Shown in pieces: positions 8,688 through 16,912 of a DNA stretch of 62,675 nucleotides (position 1 is its first letter; each line of letters begins with the position of its first letter). The stretch spans positions 1-62,675 of the forward strand of contig JAJNDK010000018.1 of assembly GCA_021156365.1 (NCBI GenBank). The letters are read 5' to 3'. Made by a program: the position numbers and the translations under genes. Below the pieces are notes generated by a model, which saw nothing but the letters and a program-made list of their open reading frames with translations, made no database searches and was not told the DNA's origin. The stretch comes from Bacteroidota bacterium (GTDB lineage: Bacteria > Bacteroidota > Bacteroidia > B-17B0 > Aurantibacillaceae).

Positions 8688-10952
8688 ATGAAACAATTTT
8701 ACCTTTCATTCTATTGTCTTATTCTTTCCTTTGCAGCTTTTGCTCATGAAGGCGGAATAAAAGGGCATATACAGGATTCCCTTTCTGGAAGCAAATTAAC
8801 AGGCATTACCATACAAGTCCAGGAAAGTAACCTGGTGACCTCCTCCGACTTTTTAGGCAACTTCAATTTTCCGGAAATAAAACCCGGAACATATACACTC
8901 AAGGTCTCCGGACTTGGCTATGAAACACAGACCATCACAGTGGCGGTTGAAGAACAGAAAACAACTTCCATTACTTTATATCTTTTACCCGGTTCTTTCA
9001 ACCTTTCTGAAATAACCATTACTCAGGATCAGGGTAATACTAAAACTTTCCAGGACATCACCAAACTGGATATTGGTCTTCGCCCCATGAGATCGTCGCA
9101 GGATGTACTTCGTCTTGTACCCGGGCTTGTGATCGCACAACATGCAGGCGGAGGAAAAGCAGAGCAGATCTTCTTACGTGGCTTTGATATCGATCATGGA
9201 ACCGACATCCGTCTCTCCGTAGATGATATGCCCGTGAACATGGTTTCACACGCACACGGCCAGGGCTATGCCGATCTGCACTTTCTTACCCCGGAGCTGA
9301 TCGACAATGTGAATTTTAACAAAGGGATGTACTATGCCAACCAGGGTGATTTCAACACGGCCGGTTATGCAAACTTCAATACAAAAAATTATCTCGATCA
9401 GAGCGCAGTCAAATTCGAGGCAGGCATGTTCGATACTTACCGTGCAGTAGGTATGTTCGACCTGTTAGGTGACTCTTATAAACAAAAGAACCAAAGCGCC
9501 TATATCTCTTCGGAATACATGTATACCAACGGATACTTCAAGAGCCCGCAGAATTTCAACCGCATCAACCTGATGGGAAAATACCACGGGGCCATTGCTA
9601 AAAACAAAGTGCTCACCGTGAGCGCTTCCACCTTCAGCAGTAAATGGGAAGCATCCGGGCAAATACCGGAGCGGGCTGTGAAAGAAGGACTGATCACACG
9701 TTTTGGTTCCATCGATGATAAAGAAGGTGGAAAAACGTCACGTTCGAACATCAATATGAAATTAGTGCAACAGCTGGACAATGATGCGATGATAAAAAAC
9801 CAGCTCTTTTTCATTAATTACAATTTCCTGCTCTTCTCCAACTTTACTTTTTTCCTGAACGACAGCGTTAACGGTGATCAGATCAAACAAAGTGAGAACA
9901 GGAATATTTACGGCTACAATGGTTCCTATACTATAAATCATCACTTCGGGAATACTAAACTCACAACAGAAGCAGGCGTTCAATTGCGATATGACGATGT
10001 GAACAATATTGAACTGTCACATACCAAACAACGTAAAGTAACCCTCGATCAGCTTGCTTTCGGGCAGATCGATCAGTTCAACGGCGCTGTGTACCTCGAC
10101 GAAACATTCCGGATCGCAGATAAATTCACGATCAATGCCGGTGTTCGTTACGATCATTTCCAGTTTGAATATGTGAATGACCTTGATACGAATTACAATC
10201 GCCAGGTGCAGTCAAAAGGTATTGCAAGCCCTAAGCTCAGCCTTTTTTACAATGCTACCAAAAACCTGCAGGTCTATGTAAAAGGCGGAACAGGCTTTCA
10301 TTCCAATGACACTCGTGTAGTGACCGCACAAAACGGACAGCAGATCCTGCCGCGTGCTTTCGGAAGTGATCTTGGTGTAATTGTGAAACCTGCAAAAAAT
10401 CTCTTAGTGAATGCTGCTGCCTGGATCATCGACCTGGAGCAGGAATTTGTGTATGTAGGTGATGAAGCGGTGGTGGAAGCAGGTGGTTATACCCGCAGAT
10501 ACGGAGCAGATCTTTCGGTACGTTACCAGGTATTGAAATGGCTGTTCATCGATACGGATGTAAACTATACCGTGCCCCGTGCACTTAATGTATCCGCAGA
10601 AGAAGCCTATATTCCACTCGCTCCAACATTAACAAGTATCGGAGGCATCACCACGATATTTAAAAATGGATTGCAGGCAAGTGTTCGGTACCGTATGGTG
10701 GGCGACAGAGCTGCCAATGAAATGAATACTGTTACGGCAAATGGGTATACCCTATTCGATGCTGTGATCAATTTTAAACGTCCGAAATATGCAATCGGGT
10801 TGAGTGCAGAGAATTTACTGAATACCGAATGGAACGAGGCGCAGTTTGATACCGAGAGCCGTTTGAAAAATGAAACCTCCTCTGTTTCCGAGCTGCATTA
10901 TACTCCGGGTACTCCTTTCTTTGTGAAAGGAAGCCTGACGTATTATTTTTAG
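8688..10952 (+). CDS. TonB-dependent outer-membrane receptor with N-terminal carboxypeptidase-regulatory-like domain
   Basis: A 754-residue receptor. The signal peptide (to about residue 20) is followed by a carboxypeptidase-regulatory-like beta-sandwich (about 22-100), a plug domain (about 115-225), and a beta-barrel that ends in an aromatic residue (SLTYYF). The plug contains FDIDHGTDIRLSVDDMPVN and MVSHAHGQGYADLHF, a His-rich version typical of a distinct receptor subfamily. Such receptors import ligands across the outer membrane with TonB-ExbBD energy. The location after DUF4331, TPR, HupE-like and small His-containing genes suggests that the ligand is a metal or metal complex, but this is inference. 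The gene ends 15 bp before a strong bidirectional terminator. Confidence 0.9.
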   Translation: MKQFYLSFYCLILSFAAFAHEGGIKGHIQDSLSGSKLTGITIQVQESNLVTSSDFLGNFNFPEIKPGTYTLKVSGLGYETQTITVAVEEQKTTSITLYLLPGSFNLSEITITQDQGNTKTFQDITKLDIGLRPMRSSQDVLRLVPGLVIAQHAGGGKAEQIFLRGFDIDHGTDIRLSVDDMPVNMVSHAHGQGYADLHFLTPELIDNVNFNKGMYYANQGDFNTAGYANFNTKNYLDQSAVKFEAGMFDTYRAVGMFDLLGDSYKQKNQSAYISSEYMYTNGYFKSPQNFNRINLMGKYHGAIAKNKVLTVSASTFSSKWEASGQIPERAVKEGLITRFGSIDDKEGGKTSRSNINMKLVQQLDNDAMIKNQLFFINYNFLLFSNFTFFLNDSVNGDQIKQSENRNIYGYNGSYTINHHFGNTKLTTEAGVQLRYDDVNNIELSHTKQRKVTLDQLAFGQIDQFNGAVYLDETFRIADKFTINAGVRYDHFQFEYVNDLDTNYNRQVQSKGIASPKLSLFYNATKNLQVYVKGGTGFHSNDTRVVTAQNGQQILPRAFGSDLGVIVKPAKNLLVNAAAWIIDLEQEFVYVGDEAVVEAGGYTRRYGADLSVRYQVLKWLFIDTDVNYTVPRALNVSAEEAYIPLAPTLTSIGGITTIFKNGLQASVRYRMVGDRAANEMNTVTANGYTLFDAVINFKRPKYAIGLSAENLLNTEWNEAQFDTESRLKNETSSVSELHYTPGTPFFVKGSLTYYF

Positions 10953-10966
10953 TAACGATGAAAAAC

Positions 10967-11013
10967 AAAAAGAAAGCCCTGTTATCCTTGAGGAGAGCAG
11001 GGCTTTCTTTTTG
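10967..11013. terminator. Bidirectional terminator between convergent operons
   Basis: A long perfect stem AAAGAAAGCCCTG/CAGGGCTTTCTTT is flanked by A-rich sequence on the left and T-rich on the right. It serves the TonB receptor gene (+) and the large toxin-cluster operon (-), which converge here. Confidence 0.92.
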
Positions 11014-11027
11014 ATATATCTTCAGGA

Positions 11028-14000
11028 TCAGGCCGGGATCTTTTGCCGGCTGTCGATATCATAGTGGACTGCCATGTTTACCCCGAATTCCACATTAAAT
11101 ATCGTCACCGTACCACTCATATCGCCATGAACCTCGGCTCGCTCGTGGTTTTTATATAGGAGGCTTCCGGAAAGAGATACACCGGCAATCGTTACGCTGC
11201 CATCATCGACCGGGGTCCGGTAGTCAAAACCGATACCTGCACTTGCCGAGGCACTGATATAAGCGTCATTGATCTTAAAAGAAGGTTCGAAGCTGATATT
11301 GGCATAAGCATCTATTTCAAAACCAAAATTAGCCCAGCCTTTTACACTCAGGTTATCTCCACCTATCCACGGGGATTCAGCTTCCACGCTTACATTCTTC
11401 ATAAAACCCGCTTCGATCCCTGTTTTTTTCATTTCGAAATAGGCTGCAGACATGAGGTTGTCCTTGCAAAGGATCTTTACTGCCAGCGGAGATACTTTTT
11501 TACCCACATACACTTCCCACACATTGTTTTTCCCGTCTACTTTTATGCCCATTTCACCACCGGCACATAAGAGCGGCTCGGTATTGAAACGCAGGCTGAA
11601 AACACCCTGGAAACGTTTGTCAGCGCTGTAATAGCCGATCGTGCCGGTAGCCGTTGCAACGGTGAAGCTGCTCGTATTCCCTACATCTGCCACTCCCTCA
11701 AACTGGATGGCAAAATTACCCCCGCCAAATTCGGCACCTAAACCTAAATTCAGCTTTAATATCTTTCCTTTGCTTTGTGTATCGAACATCAGCATGCCGG
11801 CTTTCATACCATAATTAACGGTATTGTCCGGGGTCGGCTGCGGATTGCCCATTCGCTTCATATGATGGTAGAACATTCCGTCGAAGCCACAAATAGTAAG
11901 AGGAATAGAGCCCAATGGGATCTCGAAACCGGTTACAGCACCACCGAAGAACCAGTAGGTAAATTTATCTCCCTGCGTTGTTTTACCATTGATGAAACTG
12001 AACATCCCTGAAATAGGCTTGTCTTCTTTAGGAACATACAGCTTCACAAATACGGAAGCCTGCCAGGAGTCGCCGTAAACAGGATCATCCTTGGTGAATT
12101 TCAGCTGGCCTTTCACTTCAACCTTCTCTGTTTTTATGTAAATATTGGTTGGATCGAATTTTACGATCTGGTCGATCTCCCCGTTTTTGAGCTTGTCGCC
12201 GACATTGGTAAAATCAAATTTCACGGTGGAAAGAATCGCACTGGCCACTCCGCCTCCTGCCCCTCCTAAGTTACCCAGCTGATTCTGGATCAGCCCGGTC
12301 ACAGCCGCACTGAGCCCTTTACTGGCCAGCTCATTCAGGATATTCTGGCCAATACGGTCAAAGCTGATACCTGTGACAATATCATTGCCGATATTCTCCG
12401 TCGTGTTTTTTATTGTGGTGAAATTAATTGACGTGACGGCGTCTGCAATGGTATCGCCGATGTCTTTGAAAAGTGTTTCGGCATTGTCTACCATACTACG
12501 CAGATTCACACTATTGCCAACCCCATTCTCAATAATATTAGTAGCTACTGTTTTTATCTCACGGTTCACATAACCGGTAACTTTATTGGTAACACCCACC
12601 TGGATAAAGCCTGTGATCTTGGAAGTAACGTTGTTTTCCACTGAATTCCTGATCGATGTCACCACTTCGTTCGTGAGATTCGTCTTCACTGAATTTACAG
12701 CCACTTCCACCACCTGTTTCACCTGTTCATTTTCTTCTCCCAAGGAATTCAACAGTGTCTCTTTTACTTTATTCAGCGCTTTTGATATCAGTGTATCTAC
12801 TTTGTCCGTCACTGGTTTCACTGCCGTGTTGTTGATAGTGGTACGCACTTTCGTACAGGCATTGTTGCTGATCTTAATGATCGGCGCATTTATTTTGCGG
12901 GAGATGGCAGCTGCAGCATCCAGTATCAGATCATTCACCAATTGTTCCGGCGATGTGTTTACGGCGCTTCTCACTTCATCGCTGTTGAGTATCTGTTTGA
13001 TCACTGTTATATAATCCTGTGCTTTGGGCTGCTGAGCCGAGTCAATGAATGGAATAAACGCTTCGGCAATGGTCACTACTTTTTGAATGTTCAGGTAAAC
13101 CGAGTTCGGGATGATCGCATCCGGGTTGTCTCCTCCGCTGCCGTTCATGTTTCCGCCTCCACCACTGCTTCCGGGAGAACCTCCTGCGCCCATATCCTCT
13201 AATGTCTGCCCAAGATTGGTAGTAAGGTCGTTCGAAACATCCGTTCTCACACCATTGGAATCCACCCGGATGGAGTCGCCCATAGTAAAATCCATTGTGG
13301 TATAATCTCCGGTAAGCAAAGGATTTTTATACATGCTATACGCATTTACCAAAGGTGCACCGTCTTCCCCTGCTATATCTTCCGACATCACAATACGTGA
13401 AGAGATCCCGAATGAATAGAGGTTGGCTACGCGTCCACAGCCGATCCGGTCCACCTGCAGGTCGTAACCGCTGGCAGTGGCATTGGCCTGATAGGTGAGC
13501 GTAACAATGCCGTTGGGATTTTCGAAGCCGATATTCCCGTTGCCCCATGCACAGAATTTCTGAAGCTGATTAAGTGAAAGGTTAAAATGCGGCCAGCCCA
13601 GGTTCATATCCATCTCGAGACGATTGTTGTTTTTAAACACGGCTCTTGTGATGGTCATATTAATGGTTTGCTCCTGCCCGCCCGCTGCATTGAATACAAA
13701 GGAATAATTGTTCAGTCCGTTCAGCAGATAGCCTGTCCCGAAACCATACTCATCCATACGGATAAAATAAGGGAAGCCCGACACGGTATCGAGAACCGGC
13801 ACCCGGATCTTTCCGGAAAGGTGCGATTGCTGCACCACATTATCATTAACTGCCAAAAAGAATTCATTGTCCACCGCCGGAAAAGTGTTGAATTTAAGCG
13901 TATCGCTTACAGGATCATAAGCAAAACGTGCGCGGAGATCAAGACCATTCTGATCAACTAATATAGTAGTACTATCGCCAGCCTCGTTCAGGAAAATCTC

Positions 14001-16085
14001 ACTCAGGGTTGCGCTTGCACTGATCTGTTTGCTTTCCTCTGCATTTACAGGAACGACCAAAGCGGCTTTGTTCACATACAAACCTTTCCAGGTGGAGTCG
14101 GCTGCACAATCACCTTCCGAATACCGGTCCGAGAAATCCAGTACATAATCACGTGGCCGGAGCTCGAGGGCGGCATTGTTGATCAGTCGTATACTTTCCG
14201 AGTTGGGAACATTGGCCTGCCGGATAAAAAATAACTGCCCGGCTTCAGCAAATGAAATTTTCACACTCGAATTGGCCATGTCTTTTACACTCACCGGCAG
14301 ATCGACACTTCCATTGAACCGTAAATTATATTTGCTTCCGTATACATACACCTGCGAAGAGCTGTTCAGATTCATCAGGAATCCACCCGGTTCAAGCAGA
14401 TTAAAACTATAGCTCCGGTCGAGCGAATTATAATCCTGGCTGTATAATTTAAAATCATTATCAAGGATGAGCGCCTGTCTTTTTCCTTTAACGTATGGGA
14501 TGCTGTTGCCGGTAACAGCCAGCGGGAATTTCCAGTTCACGAATCCAGAGAGGTACAGGTAATCGAGATCGATGAGGATGCTATCTACTACAAATTCCGC
14601 ATCACGGTTGGCAGCTACACTATCGGAAGCGAGCATAAACGGATCCGAGATGATCCGGTCTTTAATGAGGCCCTGGTTCATTACCCAGGTATTGTTACCG
14701 ATAGCAGTCAGGTATATATTACTGAAATTAAATTCGGGAGCCTGTCCGCTGCTGGTCAGGATCACTTTTCCTTTACCGCTTATTTTGTGCGTGATGGAGT
14801 CGAAAGAAGAAAGACTTGTTATCCGCACTTCGAAACCACCTGCAAAAAAACGATCGATCGGAGGCGGGCCCGTGAATTTGTAGACGGGACTTTTAGCAAT
14901 TTCCTGCTGGCCGCTGATCCCTTTTACCTGCCATACATACGGTTTCATTTTTTCCACACGCATCATATCCAATACATCCAATGCGAAATTTTTCGGATTG
15001 GTGGTGCTCGGATACAAGTATTCCTCGTAAAAAGGCTCATTATTGATAATGGCTGTCTGCGGATCCTGTCCTTCCAGCAAAGGTGCTATCACAAACTGGT
15101 AACCTACCTGCTGCGAATTGCTGATCACATTATTCGGACGGCTCCAGGTAAAATACGGATTGTCCGTAAGGTTGAACTGAAAATCATTCGGCAATGCGAT
15201 CAGGTTGATCGTGCCGCCTTCGGGATAACCATAATAGAACCAGCAGGCCTGACTGAAACCATTATTCTTGATCTGGCTCTTGCCCTGCTCTATGGCTTTT
15301 ACGGTATACACATACCGCTTTCCTTTTTCCAAAGGCGGTTCGGCAGGGCCGTACAAATAAGAATTCTGTGATATGGGCTGCGACTGCCAGATGGGCAATG
15401 CCTGGTTGTTCATGATCGCATTCTGCGGATTGGCATACCCGCTGTTTACTTCATACAGATCGATCTGGTAATTGAGCGAAGATACATTCAGATTGCCATT
15501 GGTATTGGAGATCTGCCATTGAAACAGGATATTTTGCTGGCTGAGATTTTCAATCGCAACGCCACAGGTCGGTGCAATTACAATTGGCGGATCATTCAGT
15601 GCCAGGTATGCGGAGCCACAGCTGGGAAGAGAGATCTTCTTATCCGTTTCATAATCCATTACTTCGAAACAAAAGGTATAGAGCCCTTCCGGAAGCCGGT
15701 TGTTGTTGGCTTCTAACTGGGCCCGGCTGATACCTGAAAAATTAAGGTTGTTGTGATTGAAATACCAGTCGAGATCGGCGCCGGAAATGTTATAAGGAAT
15801 GCCCGGCACTACATACTCGGGCTGTGGCGGACGGATCCCTGCTTTTGTTTCCAACACCATGCCCGGCCCGGTGACTTTCAGCTTCAGATAGATGTTGCGG
15901 CCCGGTTCGGTGAAATCGGTAAATAGCACAGAAGCCTGGAGTTTGGGTGTCATCGGGTTGGCATACTCATCCAGGAAAATGGTGTACGGTGCATACAGGA
16001 TAGTAGTGACGCTGCTTGGATACGTTTGCGCGTATTGCTTTAGCGAGAACAGCAAAAACAGGATAACTCCAATTCTTTTTAGCAT
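11028..16085 (-). CDS. Very large secreted protein, last gene of the toxin operon (TANFOR-like N-terminus)
   Basis: A 1685-residue protein starting MLKRIGVILFLLFSLKQYAQ, a clear signal peptide; this ATG is preferred to a start 17 codons upstream. Residues about 20-420 hold beta-rich Ig/FN3-like domains, with YAPYTIFLDEYANP near the mature start, resembling the TANFOR-type proteins of Bacteroidota (tentative). Further beta-rich segments run to about 960. A Gly/Ser-rich linker lies at about 965-985, then a long helical, Val/Asn/Thr-rich region (about 995-1240), and a C-terminal beta-rich half to the end. No T9SS sorting domain is seen at the C-terminus. It follows the putative immunity gene by 130 bp and belongs to the same strand and operon. 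It may be a surface platform or carrier for the toxin. No enzymatic motif was recognised. Confidence 0.8.
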   Translation of the reverse strand: MLKRIGVILFLLFSLKQYAQTYPSSVTTILYAPYTIFLDEYANPMTPKLQASVLFTDFTEPGRNIYLKLKVTGPGMVLETKAGIRPPQPEYVVPGIPYNISGADLDWYFNHNNLNFSGISRAQLEANNNRLPEGLYTFCFEVMDYETDKKISLPSCGSAYLALNDPPIVIAPTCGVAIENLSQQNILFQWQISNTNGNLNVSSLNYQIDLYEVNSGYANPQNAIMNNQALPIWQSQPISQNSYLYGPAEPPLEKGKRYVYTVKAIEQGKSQIKNNGFSQACWFYYGYPEGGTINLIALPNDFQFNLTDNPYFTWSRPNNVISNSQQVGYQFVIAPLLEGQDPQTAIINNEPFYEEYLYPSTTNPKNFALDVLDMMRVEKMKPYVWQVKGISGQQEIAKSPVYKFTGPPPIDRFFAGGFEVRITSLSSFDSITHKISGKGKVILTSSGQAPEFNFSNIYLTAIGNNTWVMNQGLIKDRIISDPFMLASDSVAANRDAEFVVDSILIDLDYLYLSGFVNWKFPLAVTGNSIPYVKGKRQALILDNDFKLYSQDYNSLDRSYSFNLLEPGGFLMNLNSSSQVYVYGSKYNLRFNGSVDLPVSVKDMANSSVKISFAEAGQLFFIRQANVPNSESIRLINNAALELRPRDYVLDFSDRYSEGDCAADSTWKGLYVNKAALVVPVNAEESKQISASATLSEIFLNEAGDSTTILVDQNGLDLRARFAYDPVSDTLKFNTFPAVDNEFFLAVNDNVVQQSHLSGKIRVPVLDTVSGFPYFIRMDEYGFGTGYLLNGLNNYSFVFNAAGGQEQTINMTITRAVFKNNNRLEMDMNLGWPHFNLSLNQLQKFCAWGNGNIGFENPNGIVTLTYQANATASGYDLQVDRIGCGRVANLYSFGISSRIVMSEDIAGEDGAPLVNAYSMYKNPLLTGDYTTMDFTMGDSIRVDSNGVRTDVSNDLTTNLGQTLEDMGAGGSPGSSGGGGNMNGSGGDNPDAIIPNSVYLNIQKVVTIAEAFIPFIDSAQQPKAQDYITVIKQILNSDEVRSAVNTSPEQLVNDLILDAAAAISRKINAPIIKISNNACTKVRTTINNTAVKPVTDKVDTLISKALNKVKETLLNSLGEENEQVKQVVEVAVNSVKTNLTNEVVTSIRNSVENNVTSKITGFIQVGVTNKVTGYVNREIKTVATNIIENGVGNSVNLRSMVDNAETLFKDIGDTIADAVTSINFTTIKNTTENIGNDIVTGISFDRIGQNILNELASKGLSAAVTGLIQNQLGNLGGAGGGVASAILSTVKFDFTNVGDKLKNGEIDQIVKFDPTNIYIKTEKVEVKGQLKFTKDDPVYGDSWQASVFVKLYVPKEDKPISGMFSFINGKTTQGDKFTYWFFGGAVTGFEIPLGSIPLTICGFDGMFYHHMKRMGNPQPTPDNTVNYGMKAGMLMFDTQSKGKILKLNLGLGAEFGGGNFAIQFEGVADVGNTSSFTVATATGTIGYYSADKRFQGVFSLRFNTEPLLCAGGEMGIKVDGKNNVWEVYVGKKVSPLAVKILCKDNLMSAAYFEMKKTGIEAGFMKNVSVEAESPWIGGDNLSVKGWANFGFEIDAYANISFEPSFKINDAYISASASAGIGFDYRTPVDDGSVTIAGVSLSGSLLYKNHERAEVHGDMSGTVTIFNVEFGVNMAVHYDIDSRQKIPA

Positions 16086-16215
16086 AGTTCTGTTGCGTTG
16101 ATACATTAAAAATAAACTATTTTTGATATAAAACAAAAAAAACTCCTTTTATTCGCGTGTCTTGGTAAAATAAAACACAATCTCAATTAATTAAAACATT
16201 TCTTTTTTGCACAGG

Positions 16216-16911
16216 TTAACTGTTTTTAAAATGTGATATCACCTTCTCCACATCATTTAATATAAAATCATTCCCTGCAAACAAGATCCGGTAGCGTGAG
16301 ATCAGTTTTTCCAACTGTTCTGACTTGGCCAGGTGCGCGGATATTATCCCGCTCAGGGCCTGGGGCCTGTAAAAGAAAGACTTGAGCCTGTTTATCGTTT
16401 CTTCCGTGTTGAATTCAGCGTCATCTGCCTGAAGTACCCTGTCATTTATATACCCGCTAATCCCTTCAACGTTTTTCAATTTTTCAAAAAAAGGGAAACC
16501 GAGCTGATCCATAAAATGTTTGTGATCTTCAACTATGGGTCGGAGATCTGTGTCTTTTTCTACATCATACTGATAGGAAGTTCCTCCGCCTTCGTGATAG
16601 ATCATATATACTGATGTGTAATTGCCCGTTTCCTTCACCAGGTCATTCTGGCTTTTGCCGATTGTTTCATAACTAAGATCTGCAGGAAACAGATCCTTAA
16701 GGACCTGTTCGATCCTAAAATTCTTCGCCCAGATCTGTGGACGAAAAACAATGGAGTCCGGGTATGTTGAAGACGATCCCCAAAACACCCTATATTCATT
16801 TTTAATAAAACTAAATGTCTTTTTATCAAAGCTATATTCTAAAGGAGAATAATACTTTGCTAATTCAGTTGCCATGTCACTTTTGATCTTTGTTAAATCT
16901 GCCTTATTCAT
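16216..16911 (-). CDS. Putative immunity protein to the adjacent toxin
   Basis: A 231-residue protein (MNKADLTKIKSDMATEL) with no signal peptide or membrane segment, so it should be cytosolic. It starts one base after the stop codon of the 1640-residue toxin-like gene (TAATATG). It is the only gene in this operon whose product is not exported. A small cytosolic protein directly after a protein with a C-terminal nuclease-like domain is the classical position of an immunity gene. I do not recognise its family; DUF4304-like immunity folds are one possibility, unproven. By eye the gene is more AT-rich than the large genes around it, as is common for swapped toxin/immunity modules. The gene call is strong; the immunity role is an inference from context. 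Confidence 0.72.
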   Translation of the reverse strand: MNKADLTKIKSDMATELAKYYSPLEYSFDKKTFSFIKNEYRVFWGSSSTYPDSIVFRPQIWAKNFRIEQVLKDLFPADLSYETIGKSQNDLVKETGNYTSVYMIYHEGGGTSYQYDVEKDTDLRPIVEDHKHFMDQLGFPFFEKLKNVEGISGYINDRVLQADDAEFNTEETINRLKSFFYRPQALSGIISAHLAKSEQLEKLISRYRILFAGNDFILNDVEKVISHFKNS

Positions 16912-16912
16912 A

